The notes beneath the pieces were generated by a model. The model made no database searches, was not told the origin of the DNA, and saw only the letters and a list, made by a program, of their open reading frames with translations. The position numbers and the translations under genes are program-made. Shown piece after piece: positions 1 to 9,017 of a stretch of DNA of 64,000 nt (the stretch's first letter is position 1; each line of letters opens with the position of its first letter). This DNA comes from Sphingorhabdus_B arenilitoris. GTDB lineage: Bacteria > Pseudomonadota > Alphaproteobacteria > Sphingomonadales > Sphingomonadaceae. The stretch is taken from positions 806,001 to 870,000 of the forward strand of contig NZ_JBHSDH010000013.1 in assembly GCF_042651485.1 (NCBI RefSeq), written 5' to 3'.

Positions 1-1
1 C

Positions 2-172
2 TGGCCCATCAATCATCCGGGTGAAGCCGATTTCCATTTTTGCGGCGAAGCAGTTAACCCAGGATTTCCCTATTGCGTCGAACATTGCGGCCGCGCCTAT
101 CAGGCGCAATTACCGCGCGGTGTCCGCCGCCCTCCGCCGCCCATGCCATTCGGCGGGCCGCGCGTGAGATAA
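2..172 (+). CDS. gcrA: GcrA family cell-cycle regulator, C-terminal fragment
   Basis: Only the last 56 residues are in the window; the 5' part lies upstream of base 1. The fragment starts WPINHPGEADFHFC and has the Cys/His-rich tail typical of GcrA (WPI-xHPGExDFxFC, then PYCxxHxxxAYQ), ending in a Pro-rich stretch and TAA at 170-172. GcrA is the alphaproteobacterial cofactor that joins RNA polymerase sigma-70 at promoters carrying methylated GANTC sites and sets cell-cycle transcription. A GANTC (GAGTC, 272-276) sits 22 bases ahead of the neighbouring parE start. Family call from the motif; partial because of the window edge. Confidence 0.85.
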   Translation, partial: WPINHPGEADFHFCGEAVNPGFPYCVEHCGRAYQAQLPRGVRRPPPPMPFGGPRVR

Positions 173-271
173 CAAACCTGTGATAGGCCAAAGACTATCC
201 CATCACAGCAGCAGCAATTAACGGTCCCACCAATTATTCGTGGATAAGTGGGGATCGTCGCTTGCATCGGC

Positions 272-276
272 GAGTC
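272..276. promoter_or_regulatory. GANTC (CcrM methylation) site ahead of parE
   Basis: GAGTC at 272-276, between gcrA and parE. GANTC is the CcrM methylation target and the feature GcrA recognises at promoters in Alphaproteobacteria. The site is real in the sequence; that it regulates parE is inference. Confidence 0.35.
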
Positions 277-297
277 TCCGGCCTCTATAGCTAAAGC

Positions 298-2286
298 ATG
301 AGCGATGATCTTTTTGGCGGCGGCGCTGCGGCGACTGCGGCTTCCAAGGAATATGACGCCTCCCAAATTGAGGTTTTGGAGGGACTGGAGCCGGTCCGGC
401 GCAGACCCGGCATGTATATTGGCGGCACCGACGAGCGCGCGCTCCACCATCTCGCGTCCGAAGTGCTCGACAACAGCATGGACGAAGCGGTCGCGGGGCA
501 TGCCAACCGGATTGAGGTTTATCTGGCCGCTGGAAACCGGTTGACGATCACCGATAACGGCCGAGGAATTCCGGTAGACCCGCATCCCAAATATCCCGGG
601 AAATCTGCATTAGAAGTCATTTTGACCACGTTGCATTCGGGCGGTAAATTTGAAGGCAAGGCTTATGCTACATCGGGCGGCCTGCATGGCGTGGGCGTAT
701 CGGTCGTCAATGCGTTATCCGACGAAACGGTGGTTGAAGTAGCGCGCGGAAAGCAGCTTTACCGGCAATGCTTTTCAAAGGGCCATGCGGTCACCGCGCT
801 GGAGGATTTGGGACCAACCCCCAACCGGCGCGGCACAACCATCTCCTTTACCCCCGACGCCGAAATTTTTGGCGAGACCGCAAAATTCAAACCGGCTCGT
901 TTGTTCAAATTGGCCCGGTCCAAGGCTTATTTATATGCCGGCGTCGAAATCCGTTGGCGCTGCGATGCTGAACTCGCGAGCGAAGACGTTCCGCAAGAGG
1001 CAGTGTTTCAATTTCCCGGCGGACTGTCAGATCATTTGAAAGAACAGCTTTCGGGCCGCGCCTGTGCCACCGCCGATTTTTTCAGCGGAACGCAGGAATT
1101 TCCCGATGACCAAGGCCGCGTCGAATGGGCGATCAGTTGGCCCTTATATTCGGATGGAATCTATAGCTGGTATTGTAACACAATTCCGACACCTGCGGGC
1201 GGCACGCATGAAGCGGGTGTTCGCGCTGCCCTAACCAAAGGGCTGCGTGCTTTTGGAGAATTGGTCGGCAATAAAAAAGCGGCGCAAATTACGGCCGATG
1301 ATATTTTCAATGAATCCGAATTGATGCTGTCGGTATTCATCCGCAACCCGCAGTTCCAAAGCCAGACAAAGGATCGGCTGACCTCGCCGGAGGCCGCTCG
1401 TTATGTTGAAAATGCCATCCGCGATCATTTTGATCATTTCCTTGCCGATAATATGGAGCGCGGCAAAGCATTGATCGGCTTTATATTGGAAAAGGTCGAC
1501 GACCGGCTCCGCCGCAAGGCCGAACGCGAGGTCAAACGCAAAACGGCAACGAGCGCCCGCAAACTGCGCTTGCCAGGTAAATTGACCGACTGTTCAGGTG
1601 ACAGCAGCGAAGGCACCGAGTTGTTCATCGTGGAAGGCGATAGCGCAGGCGGCAGCGCCAAACAGGCCCGTGACCGCAAAACACAGGCAATATTGCCGAT
1701 CCGCGGGAAGATCCTCAACGTCGCCTCCGCCACTCGTGATAAAATACGGGCCAACAGCGAAATTGCTGACCTGCTGCTCGCGCTGGGTTGCGGAAGCGGT
1801 AAAGAATGTAACCCTGAAGCTTTACGCTATGACCGCGTGATCATTATGACCGATGCCGATGTCGACGGCGCCCACATTGCGACGTTGCTGATGACATTTT
1901 TCTTTCAGGAAATGCCCGACATCGTAAAGGAAGGACATCTTTATCTGGCACGGCCGCCGCTTTATCGGCTCACGCACGGGTCGAAAAGCGTATATGCCAA
2001 TGACGATGCCCACCGGGCCGAATTGGAATCGACTATTTTCAAAGGGAAAAATGTCGATGTTGGCCGGTTTAAGGGTCTCGGCGAAATGAACCCGTCACAG
2101 CTGCGCGAAACCACGATGGATCCCGCTACTCGGTCGCTTATCCGCATCACCCTGCCCCGCGAATATGAAGAGCGGGCGAGCGTAAATGACCTGGTTGACC
2201 GGTTGATGGGGAAAAATCCGGAACATAGGTTCAATTTCATACAGGATAACGCAGCGCAGCTTGATGAAGACGCCATCGATGCCTAA
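298..2286 (+). CDS. parE: DNA topoisomerase IV subunit B
   Basis: ATPase subunit of topoisomerase IV, which decatenates daughter chromosomes together with ParC. The 662-aa product has the GHKL ATP site in order: EVLDNSMDE (about 55-63), DNGRGIP (86-92) and GLHGVGVSVVN (about 128). The TOPRIM part follows with EGDSAGGSA (near 445) and the metal-binding TDADVDGAH (near 518). RGKILNV, QTKDRL and the C-terminal GRFKGLGEMNPSQL are type IIA signatures. The length fits ParE rather than the roughly 800-aa GyrB, and the insert seen in many GyrB proteins is absent. ATG at 298 is the first start in frame with the conserved N-terminus. It follows gcrA with a gap of about 125 bases. Confidence 0.95.
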   Translation: MSDDLFGGGAAATAASKEYDASQIEVLEGLEPVRRRPGMYIGGTDERALHHLASEVLDNSMDEAVAGHANRIEVYLAAGNRLTITDNGRGIPVDPHPKYPGKSALEVILTTLHSGGKFEGKAYATSGGLHGVGVSVVNALSDETVVEVARGKQLYRQCFSKGHAVTALEDLGPTPNRRGTTISFTPDAEIFGETAKFKPARLFKLARSKAYLYAGVEIRWRCDAELASEDVPQEAVFQFPGGLSDHLKEQLSGRACATADFFSGTQEFPDDQGRVEWAISWPLYSDGIYSWYCNTIPTPAGGTHEAGVRAALTKGLRAFGELVGNKKAAQITADDIFNESELMLSVFIRNPQFQSQTKDRLTSPEAARYVENAIRDHFDHFLADNMERGKALIGFILEKVDDRLRRKAEREVKRKTATSARKLRLPGKLTDCSGDSSEGTELFIVEGDSAGGSAKQARDRKTQAILPIRGKILNVASATRDKIRANSEIADLLLALGCGSGKECNPEALRYDRVIIMTDADVDGAHIATLLMTFFFQEMPDIVKEGHLYLARPPLYRLTHGSKSVYANDDAHRAELESTIFKGKNVDVGRFKGLGEMNPSQLRETTMDPATRSLIRITLPREYEERASVNDLVDRLMGKNPEHRFNFIQDNAAQLDEDAIDA

Positions 2287-2323
2287 GCTGCGGCAATTGG
2301 GTCGGCAACAAGGGAGTGCTTCA

Positions 2324-3676
2324 ATGAAAAAACTGGTTCTGGCAGGAGCGATGCTGTGTCTATCGGCTTGCGCGACAGCTACACCGCCGGCAAATGCGAG
2401 TGCGAGTGTGGACAATAAAGCCGCCCCAAAAAGCGAAAGCACAGCTGCTGGAAAGACGGAAAGCGCCGCGCTCGATATCCGCATCCCGCAGCTTTCATCG
2501 GTATTAAAGGGCGAATATAAACCCGAAGATTATTTCACCGAGCAATTTCTGGCCGCAGTGCCCCAAGCTCAGTTGGCGCAATTATCCGCAAGCATCATCG
2601 CCCAATATGGACAACCGTTGACAGTGATCGAAGTCAAAAAGACCGCGCCCGATGCAGCGACCCTGCAACTCGAATTTGAAAAGGCGATTGCCACTTTCAA
2701 CATCAATGTGGACGTCAATAAACCTTATAAAGTCCGCGGACTGCTGGCGACCAGCTTTGCGAGTAAGGACGATAACTTTGAAAAGATCAGTGCCGATTTT
2801 GACGCGCTGCCCGGACAGTCGGCTTTTCTTGTTGAAAAACTGGATGAAAATGATCCCGGAGAGATTATTGCTGCGCGCAATGCGGATAGGCAATTTGCGA
2901 TCGGATCAACTTTCAAACTGTATATTCTCGCCGAGCTGTCGGCTCAGGTAAAAGCGGGCGCACGCAAATGGTCGGATGTTGTGCCACTGGCGCACCGTTC
3001 TTTTTCCTCCAGCGCCACGAACCGTTGGCCAGAAAATAGTCCAGTGACATTAGAGACATTGGCGCTGCAGATGATTTCCGTCAGCGATAATAGCGCGACC
3101 GACACACTGCTCCACGCGCTGGGCCGTGAGAATGTGGAGCGTAAATTGGCGCAGATTGGTCACAGCGCTCCTGACAGGACGCTGCCTTTTTTATCCACCG
3201 TCGAGGCATTTGCACTCAAAGCGCCCGCCAATGCCGACCTATATGCTCGCTACATAAAAGCAAATGAGGTGCAGCAGAGGCAGATTATCAATACACAGAC
3301 CGCGCGGCTGGGCTTTGCCCAAGTTGACGACAGCACTTTCAACGGCGGCCCTGTTCATATTGACACCATCGAATGGTTTGCATCGCCCATCGATATGTCG
3401 GCGCTATTGAATCATATCCGGCGGGCAGGTGATCCCAAAATGCTGGAAATCATGCAAGTGAACAGCGGAATCGGGCCAGCAGAAGCGGCCAAATGGAATT
3501 ATTTGGGTTATAAGGGCGGCAGCGAGCCCGGCGTCATATCCATGAGCTTTCTGGTGCAGTCCAAAGCGGGTGATTGGTACGCTGTCAGCGGCAGTTGGAA
3601 TAACCCAGCCAAGGAGGTCAACGACACGCAATTTGTCCTGCTGATGACCCGGTTGCTGCAAGCGGTGACAGGTTAA
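2324..3676 (+). CDS. serine hydrolase lipoprotein, class A beta-lactamase fold
   Basis: 450-aa secreted lipoprotein. The start chosen is ATG 2324, preceded by AAGGGAG; an upstream in-frame ATG at 2261 lies inside parE. The signal peptide ends in a lipobox (LSAC), so the protein is probably anchored to a membrane facing the periplasm. The N-terminal third resembles the helper domain found ahead of such hydrolases. The penicillin-recognising motifs are present: STFK (Ser195, Lys198), SDN (about 254) and KGGS (about 397) in place of KTG. A class A omega-loop ExxLN motif was not found, so drug hydrolysis should not be assumed; a peptidoglycan or ester hydrolase role is as likely. Lies 37 bases downstream of parE. 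Confidence 0.8.
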   Translation: MKKLVLAGAMLCLSACATATPPANASASVDNKAAPKSESTAAGKTESAALDIRIPQLSSVLKGEYKPEDYFTEQFLAAVPQAQLAQLSASIIAQYGQPLTVIEVKKTAPDAATLQLEFEKAIATFNINVDVNKPYKVRGLLATSFASKDDNFEKISADFDALPGQSAFLVEKLDENDPGEIIAARNADRQFAIGSTFKLYILAELSAQVKAGARKWSDVVPLAHRSFSSSATNRWPENSPVTLETLALQMISVSDNSATDTLLHALGRENVERKLAQIGHSAPDRTLPFLSTVEAFALKAPANADLYARYIKANEVQQRQIINTQTARLGFAQVDDSTFNGGPVHIDTIEWFASPIDMSALLNHIRRAGDPKMLEIMQVNSGIGPAEAAKWNYLGYKGGSEPGVISMSFLVQSKAGDWYAVSGSWNNPAKEVNDTQFVLLMTRLLQAVTG

Positions 3677-3729
3677 CGCCGGTTGAAACTTGCCAACCTC
3701 ATAGGTGTGAATGCGGCGCATATAAAAGC

Positions 3730-3761
3730 TTTTGGCTGACGCCGATGCAGGGACGCCAAAA
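3730..3761. terminator. possible terminator between convergent genes
   Basis: Inverted repeat TTTTGGC (3730-3736) / GCCAAAA (3755-3761) between the plus-strand hydrolase and the minus-strand LysR gene. The stem is short and no long T run follows, so this is tentative. Confidence 0.35.
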
Positions 3762-3767
3762 ACTGCG

Positions 3768-4562
3768 TTAACTTTGGCTGAGCGCTTCGACCAGCGATCT
3801 GACTTTTTTCTGTCGCCATTGCGGTAACGGCGCGATCAGCCAATAAGCAAGATCGCTGTCCACGGCATTGTCCAAAGCCCGCACACGCCCGTGCGCCAAA
3901 TCATCCTCCGCCAGCAAATGCGGTACGGTGGCATGGCCAAGGCCGATCGCTGCGCTGTCGATAGCCAGACCAGCATCGCTGAGCCGAAGCGCAGCTTCGC
4001 CTTCACCGACGGGGCATCCGGGCCAGCTAATCGGCGTTGCCGCACCGTCCTGTACCGCCCCAACTTTAACGAAAGCGCCGGGTGCCAGCCTGACCCCTTC
4101 ATAATCACCTGGCCCCCGCGTTAGGCGGATCGCCATATCCAAATTGGCCTCGGTAAAATCCACATCTTCGTCCGCAGCAACCAATGTAAAGCGGGTTTCG
4201 GGATTGTCTTTACCATAGCTCGCAAGCCGCTTTGCCAGCCATTTGGCGGTAAAGTCACGCGGCGCAGCGATGGTTAGCGAATTGGAGGATTGGCCCGCCT
4301 GCATCGCGCGAACCGCCTCTTCAAATTGCAGAAATCCGCTGCGCAAAGCATCGAGCCCCGCCGCGCCTTCGCCGGTTAGCTCCAGCCCCTTGGGCGTCCG
4401 GCGGAACAGAACAACGCCCAGCATATCTTCAAGCGCCCGTATCTGCTGCCCCACCGCAGCCGGCGTTACGGCAAGCTCATCAGCGGCCTTAGTAAAGCTT
4501 AAATGGCGCGCCGCCGCGTCCAGCACGCGCAGGCCGTTCAAGGGCAAATGGGTGCGTTTCAT
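3768..4562 (-). CDS. LysR-type transcriptional regulator (GcvA-like)
   Basis: 264-aa regulator with an N-terminal winged helix (LxLNxLRVLDAAARHLSF, then TKAADELAVTPAAVGQQI and LFRRT, residues 8-56). This exact arrangement is characteristic of the GcvA branch of LysR proteins. The effector-binding domain follows but is short compared with the usual 290-300 aa. The start overlaps the apaG stop by four bases (ATGA), so it is translated with the apaG-metZ string rather than standing divergent from a target gene, which is unusual for LysR genes. The target is unknown. Confidence 0.85.
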   Translation of the reverse strand: MKRTHLPLNGLRVLDAAARHLSFTKAADELAVTPAAVGQQIRALEDMLGVVLFRRTPKGLELTGEGAAGLDALRSGFLQFEEAVRAMQAGQSSNSLTIAAPRDFTAKWLAKRLASYGKDNPETRFTLVAADEDVDFTEANLDMAIRLTRGPGDYEGVRLAPGAFVKVGAVQDGAATPISWPGCPVGEGEAALRLSDAGLAIDSAAIGLGHATVPHLLAEDDLAHGRVRALDNAVDSDLAYWLIAPLPQWRQKKVRSLVEALSQS

Positions 4563-4963
4563 TGGGCGGTGGCAGGGGCCACAAGTTCAAATCGCGGAAT
4601 ATCGGCCAAAAATGTATTGCCATCTGCGCGAATGAAACGGAATTTGCCCTCCATAAAACCGCTGGATGTCGGCAGAGGGCAGCCCGATACATAATCATGC
4701 GCCCCGCCAGGTTGCAGCACGGGTTGTTCACCGACCACTCCGTCGCCATCAACATGGTTGACCATGCCGCGGCCATCGGTAATCCGCCAATGACGGGTCA
4801 ATAGCTGCACCGGTTCGTCACCATGATTTTCAATGCGGATATGATACGACCAAAACCAGCGGCCCTTCGAAGGTTCCGATTGGTCGTGCAGGAAATTAGG
4901 TGCCACACGAACGGTGATGGCATTGCTGTTGGCGCTTTCGGCAAAGAAAGAATCGAGGATCAT
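4559..4963 (-). CDS. apaG: ApaG domain protein
   Basis: 134-aa protein made of one ApaG (fibronectin-III-like) domain. Seen: IRVAPxFLxxQSxPxxxxWFWSY-type opening, LLTRHWRITDGRG, and GVVGEQPVLxPGxxxxYxSGCPL with a GxMxGxxxF block. Genetic work in enterobacteria links the family to cobalt/magnesium homeostasis, but the molecular role is not settled. It overlaps metZ upstream (ATGA at 4960-4963) and the LysR gene downstream, implying translational coupling in one operon. Confidence 0.9.
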   Translation of the reverse strand: MILDSFFAESANSNAITVRVAPNFLHDQSEPSKGRWFWSYHIRIENHGDEPVQLLTRHWRITDGRGMVNHVDGDGVVGEQPVLQPGGAHDYVSGCPLPTSSGFMEGKFRFIRADGNTFLADIPRFELVAPATAQ

Positions 4964-6165
4964 AATCCAGCTATTGTGAGGGCATTATCCAGATCGTCAA
5001 TCAAATCTTGCGGATCTTCTAGCCCGATGTTGACGCGCAGCATCCCTTCCGTCACGCCCATTTCGCCGCGCATCTCTTCGCCCATAGCGGCATGGGTGGT
5101 GGATGCAGGATGAGTCATCAGGCTACGGCTATCCCCAATATTATTTGAAATATCAATTAATTCCAATGCGTTGAGCAAAGAAAATGCTTGTGTGCGGTCA
5201 GCGACAAGGAAGCTGAAAATTGGGCCGAAAGCCTTCATCTGCTTCGCCGCCAATTCATGTTGCGGGTGGCTGGCGAGGCCGGGATATAGCATGGTCGGCA
5301 CACGCTGTTCCAAGAAACGGGCTACCTGCATCGCATTTTCCGATTGGCGCTGTGCCCGAAGATCAAGCGTTTCCAATCCCTTATGCACGACCCACGCATT
5401 AAATGGCGACAGATTGGGTCCGGTATTGCGCTGAAACGGTAACAGCTTGTCATTGATGAATTCGGCGCTGCCGCATATGGCCCCGGCGAGCACGCGCCCC
5501 TGCCCTTCCATCAGCTTAGTCGCGCTATACGCAACTACATCGGCGCCGAAATCAAGTGGGCGTTGCAGCGCGGCAGTCGCAAAAGCATTATCGACCACCG
5601 TGGTAATTCCATGCGCGCGGGCGAGGCCGCAAACATGGTGCATATCGACAATGTCCATCGTTGGATTGGCGGGCGTTTCGAAGAAGAAGACTTTGGTATT
5701 GGGCCGGATGACAGCTTCCCACGCAGCATTGTCGCGGCTATCGATTGTCGTTGTTTCTATGCCAAAACGTGGCAGTAAATGATCGGTCAGCCAGCGGCAG
5801 GAGCCAAAGGCAGCGCGGGCGGCAACAACATGGTCCCCCGCCGATAGCTGGCATAGTAAAGCAGCCGTCATCGCCGCCATACCCGTTGCCTGCACACGGC
5901 ACGCCTCGGCGCCCTCCATTAATGCAACGCGTTCCTCCAACATTGCGACGGTCGGATTTTGCAGGCGGCTATAGGTCATGCCCGGCTCATCGCCTGCAAA
6001 ACGTGCTGCGACCGTTTCAGCATCATCATACGTATAGCCAGAGGTCAGGAACAACGCCTCGCTCGTTTCGCCATGCTCGCTGCGCCAAGTGCCGCCGCGC
6101 ACCGCCTGTGTCGCTGGACGCCATTTTGATGTGATTGTACGGTCAAGGCCGGTATCTTTTTTCAT
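4960..6165 (-). CDS. metZ: O-succinylhomoserine sulfhydrylase
   Basis: PLP enzyme of the Cys/Met metabolism family (about 401 aa) that makes homocysteine directly from O-succinylhomoserine and sulfide. Features: TxxxxGGTxRSEHGETSEALFLTSGY opening, substrate/PLP loop Y-S-R-x-x-N-P-T (65-72), and the Schiff-base lysine in SATKLMEGQGR (Lys217). The EHGETSEA segment separates MetZ from cystathionine synthases. The start is set at ATG 6165 (MKKDTGLD); an upstream in-frame start at 6201 would run into leuB. It lies 10 bases behind leuB, so the two are probably cotranscribed. There is no room for a SAM riboswitch leader. Confidence 0.9.
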   Translation of the reverse strand: MKKDTGLDRTITSKWRPATQAVRGGTWRSEHGETSEALFLTSGYTYDDAETVAARFAGDEPGMTYSRLQNPTVAMLEERVALMEGAEACRVQATGMAAMTAALLCQLSAGDHVVAARAAFGSCRWLTDHLLPRFGIETTTIDSRDNAAWEAVIRPNTKVFFFETPANPTMDIVDMHHVCGLARAHGITTVVDNAFATAALQRPLDFGADVVAYSATKLMEGQGRVLAGAICGSAEFINDKLLPFQRNTGPNLSPFNAWVVHKGLETLDLRAQRQSENAMQVARFLEQRVPTMLYPGLASHPQHELAAKQMKAFGPIFSFLVADRTQAFSLLNALELIDISNNIGDSRSLMTHPASTTHAAMGEEMRGEMGVTEGMLRVNIGLEDPQDLIDDLDNALTIAGL

Positions 6166-6175
6166 ATGACCGTCT

Positions 6176-7231
6176 CTAGCCCGCTGAGGCCAAAGCAGCA
6201 ATTACCGCGTCGCCCATGTCGCTTGTGCTCATTGTGCCGCCAAGGTCGGCGGATCGGGCACCTGCAGCAAGTGCGGACGCCACTGCAGCCTCAATCTGAT
6301 CCGCCGCCTCTGCCATGCTCAGCGAATAGCGGAGCATCATCGCCGCAGATAATATAGTGGCCAGCGGGTTCGCCTTACCCTGCCCGGCAATATCGGGCGC
6401 GCTGCCATGTATGGGTTCATAGAGGCCTTTGCCGCCGCTATCGAGCGATGCGCTGGGCAACATACCGATGGAACCAGCGCACATGCTGGCCTGATCCGAC
6501 AATATGTCACCAAACAGGTTGCCGGTTACAATCACGTCAAATTGGCCAGGATTGCGCACCAGCTGCATCGCGCAATTATCGACATACATATGGCTAAGCT
6601 GAATATCGGGATATTCGCTCGCAACTTCAATCACCACGTCGCGCCATAGCTGAGAGGTTTCGAGGACGTTGGCCTTGTCCACACTGCACAATCTTTGGTC
6701 CCGCGCCATCGCGGTCTTGAAACCGACATGGGCAATGCGGCGCACCTCATCCTCATTATAGGACATGATGTCATATCCTTCGCGCTTACCGTCCGCCGTC
6801 TTGCGCATACCTTTTTCCCCGAAATAGACATCGCCGTTCAATTCACGAACGATCATCAGGTCGATCTGCGTCGCGATTTCGGGGCGCAATGCAGATGCGC
6901 CAGCCAGCTCAGGAAATAGGGTTGCGGGGCGCAGATTGGCGAAAAGTTCCAGTTCCTTACGCAAACCCAAGATCGCCTGTTCGGGACGCAAATGGCGTTC
7001 GAGCGCGTCGCAGTCGGGGTCACCCACCGCACCGAACAATATCGCGTCGGCACGCTTTGCCAGATCCAGCGTTTCGGATGGTAGCGGATGACCGCTGGCC
7101 TTGTAAGCCGCACCGCCAACAGGAGCCTCTTCATAAATCAGCCCATCCAGGCCGACCGCGTCTAAAACCCGTTTGGCCTGTGTGATAACTTCGGGTCCGA
7201 TCCCATCTCCGGGCAACAGGGCGATAAGCAT
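6176..7231 (-). CDS. leuB: 3-isopropylmalate dehydrogenase
   Basis: NAD-dependent oxidative decarboxylase of leucine synthesis, 351 aa, the usual LeuB length. Motifs: LLPGDGIGPEV at the N-terminus, FGAVGDP, RELNGDVYFGEKG (substrate arginine region), SVDKANVLETSQLWR (catalytic lysine), NLFGDILSDQASM (metal-binding aspartates) and the NAD-binding EPIHGSAPDIAGQGKANP. ATG 7231 is chosen because AAAGAG stands about 8 bases ahead and MLIALLPGDG matches the family start; the longer in-frame extension to 7297 has no support. It heads the leuB-metZ-apaG-LysR string. Confidence 0.95.
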   Translation of the reverse strand: MLIALLPGDGIGPEVITQAKRVLDAVGLDGLIYEEAPVGGAAYKASGHPLPSETLDLAKRADAILFGAVGDPDCDALERHLRPEQAILGLRKELELFANLRPATLFPELAGASALRPEIATQIDLMIVRELNGDVYFGEKGMRKTADGKREGYDIMSYNEDEVRRIAHVGFKTAMARDQRLCSVDKANVLETSQLWRDVVIEVASEYPDIQLSHMYVDNCAMQLVRNPGQFDVIVTGNLFGDILSDQASMCAGSIGMLPSASLDSGGKGLYEPIHGSAPDIAGQGKANPLATILSAAMMLRYSLSMAEAADQIEAAVASALAAGARSADLGGTMSTSDMGDAVIAALASAG

Positions 7232-7413
7232 AATAATCTCTTTAATAAAAAGCCGCCGCCCTGACCTTGTTTCACAGACCATTTCGCCTCGCGGCACGCC
7301 GGTTAAGACGGATAGATGGGCGCTGAACCAAGCTCAGCATGACGATATGGCTGAACTGCCATCCCCCTGCCAATAACATCGGATTTTTGCAACCGCCCAT
7401 TGCGATGAATGTC

Positions 7414-8007
7414 TTATTCAATTGCCTTTTTCAGCCGCTCAACCAATCTCTCCCGCGCCGCCATAACGTCAGCACGCCTTTCGCCAAGCACATGTTCCAC
7501 CAAACGCGCGCGGTTCTGCGCCATCATCGCGACGGGCGTATCGCCATTTTTCGGCATTTCGTCGCCATAGCCCAGCTCACTCAACAATAATTCTTCGTAA
7601 CGCGCCACTGAACCAGCCCATCGCCGCGCTGCGGGAGCCAGCTCGATGGCGGATAAAACTCCGTCCAATGCACTATGTAGTCTTGGGAATGGCACCCCCT
7701 CGGCCAACGTCGCTGCGGTTAGCGCGGTGACCCAATCCATGGCTGAAACCGCCAACGGCTCGCCCAACAAATGCGCCCTGCTATGTTCAGGCTCAGCGGT
7801 TAAGGAGGGTAGCTGCCCCAATATCCGGGCGCGCCATTCGCCTTTTATCACATTGCCGGGGATCAGGACTGGGCGCAAATGCCGCCCTCGTGCGCCCTGG
7901 ACATAGCCTGCAAGCAGGCCATGATCCGCCGTCATTGCCCGCACCACTGCTCCGGCTTCACCATGCGGGCGGACGGCACAGATAGTGGCGGTTGCGGTTA
8001 TTTCCAT
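7414..8007 (-). CDS. recO: DNA repair protein RecO
   Basis: Recombination mediator that works with RecF and RecR to load RecA on gapped DNA. The 197-aa product has the N-terminal OB-fold (VRPHGEAGAVVRAMTADHGLLAGYVQGARG) and the all-helical C-terminal part. It is shorter than the roughly 240 aa common in the family, and no zinc-binding cysteines are visible in the C-terminal half. It stands alone on the minus strand, about 180 bases downstream of the leuB start. Confidence 0.85.
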   Translation of the reverse strand: MEITATATICAVRPHGEAGAVVRAMTADHGLLAGYVQGARGRHLRPVLIPGNVIKGEWRARILGQLPSLTAEPEHSRAHLLGEPLAVSAMDWVTALTAATLAEGVPFPRLHSALDGVLSAIELAPAARRWAGSVARYEELLLSELGYGDEMPKNGDTPVAMMAQNRARLVEHVLGERRADVMAARERLVERLKKAIE

Positions 8008-8098
8008 AAGCCGCGCTTATGACGGATAAATATGCTGCGGGGAAGTGGGTTGGCAGCGGCGCCTATTTCCCTATATTTTAAGCGCGCAGGATCCGCGC

Positions 8099-9013
8099 CT
8101 AGGCGGCTTTGCGCTGAAAAAGGCGGCGGAAAAAACCGACCTTTTCTTCAACTTCAGGCTCTTCTTCTTTTAGTTTTTGGCGCAGCAAAGTTCCGGTGAG
8201 CTCCTGCGTATCCTCTTCCATATTGCGTTCGATCTTAACGGCCAGCTTTGGCATTTTTGCCGCTTCCACCACTTTTGCCTCACGCGGCACATAAACCGAC
8301 GTAAATTCAATCTTCATATTGTGCATCCCGACGATCACCGGGATTTTGCCAGACAAACCAAAACCGTCGAGCAGGCTTTTGACCGCCTGATGAAACCGAA
8401 TAGCGCGCAGCATCGCACATAGGCGAAATTCAATATAGGGCAGCGGGATGATATCCGCCGCCAATCCTTCTGCTGCGTCCAACACATGCTGTTGATCGCG
8501 GAAATGATATTGGCGTTTGTGGCGCAGCAATGCAGTGTTAAGCTCGCTGAGGCCATTCATCTCCAGATAGACCTCCAAATCCTCTGACTTACCATACCAA
8601 TCAGCGCTGGGGTTTAATGCGGCCGCTAGCAATTCGGCGCGGGACTTGGCGGAAAAAGCAAAATGTTCATCGGTGTATAATACAACCTCGGCATCGGGAT
8701 GATGAACCGTGCTTTTATCTTCAAATACCAGATCCTCTTCATTCGACATGACAATATGAACGGCGGTAATCGGCTCTTCACCTTCATATTGGGCAATGGC
8801 ATCGCCAATTTCCGCCCATCCGGACAATTCGACCGCATCTTCATCCAATTCGCGGCACAGAGCCGCCAGCGGCGTGTCCATATCTTCCAGGTCGTCCAAT
8901 ATGCGCTGCGCCGCGATATCCAGATCACCGGCATGAACAAATGCCTCCACCTGACTTAGATATTCGGCCTCCGCCGCTTCGTCGAACCATTTGGTTTGCA
9001 ATGGATGTGTCAT
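8099..9013 (-). CDS. unrecognised acidic protein, 304 aa
   Basis: Not assigned to a family. The protein is rich in Asp/Glu, has no signal peptide or membrane segment, and ends in a basic tail (FFRRLFQRKAA) after a run of glutamates (KEEEPEVEEK). The segment EFRLCAMLRAIRFHQAVKSL is probably helical. ATG 9013 has an AGGGG about 8 bases ahead, but that Shine-Dalgarno is buried in a hairpin (9018-9052). It lies 125 bases downstream of bfr on the same strand, with two hairpins between, so it may be read at a reduced level from the bfd-bfr transcript. Coding is well supported by length and start; function unknown. Confidence 0.75.
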   Translation of the reverse strand: MTHPLQTKWFDEAAEAEYLSQVEAFVHAGDLDIAAQRILDDLEDMDTPLAALCRELDEDAVELSGWAEIGDAIAQYEGEEPITAVHIVMSNEEDLVFEDKSTVHHPDAEVVLYTDEHFAFSAKSRAELLAAALNPSADWYGKSEDLEVYLEMNGLSELNTALLRHKRQYHFRDQQHVLDAAEGLAADIIPLPYIEFRLCAMLRAIRFHQAVKSLLDGFGLSGKIPVIVGMHNMKIEFTSVYVPREAKVVEAAKMPKLAVKIERNMEEDTQELTGTLLRQKLKEEEPEVEEKVGFFRRLFQRKAA

Positions 9014-9017
9014 GTAA

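Noticed and set aside
2324..3676. Antibiotic-resistance class A beta-lactamase
   Set aside because: No class A ExxLN motif seen; only the general serine-hydrolase motifs are supported.
6166..6175. SAM riboswitch ahead of metZ
   Set aside because: Only 10 bases separate leuB and metZ, so there is no space for an aptamer.
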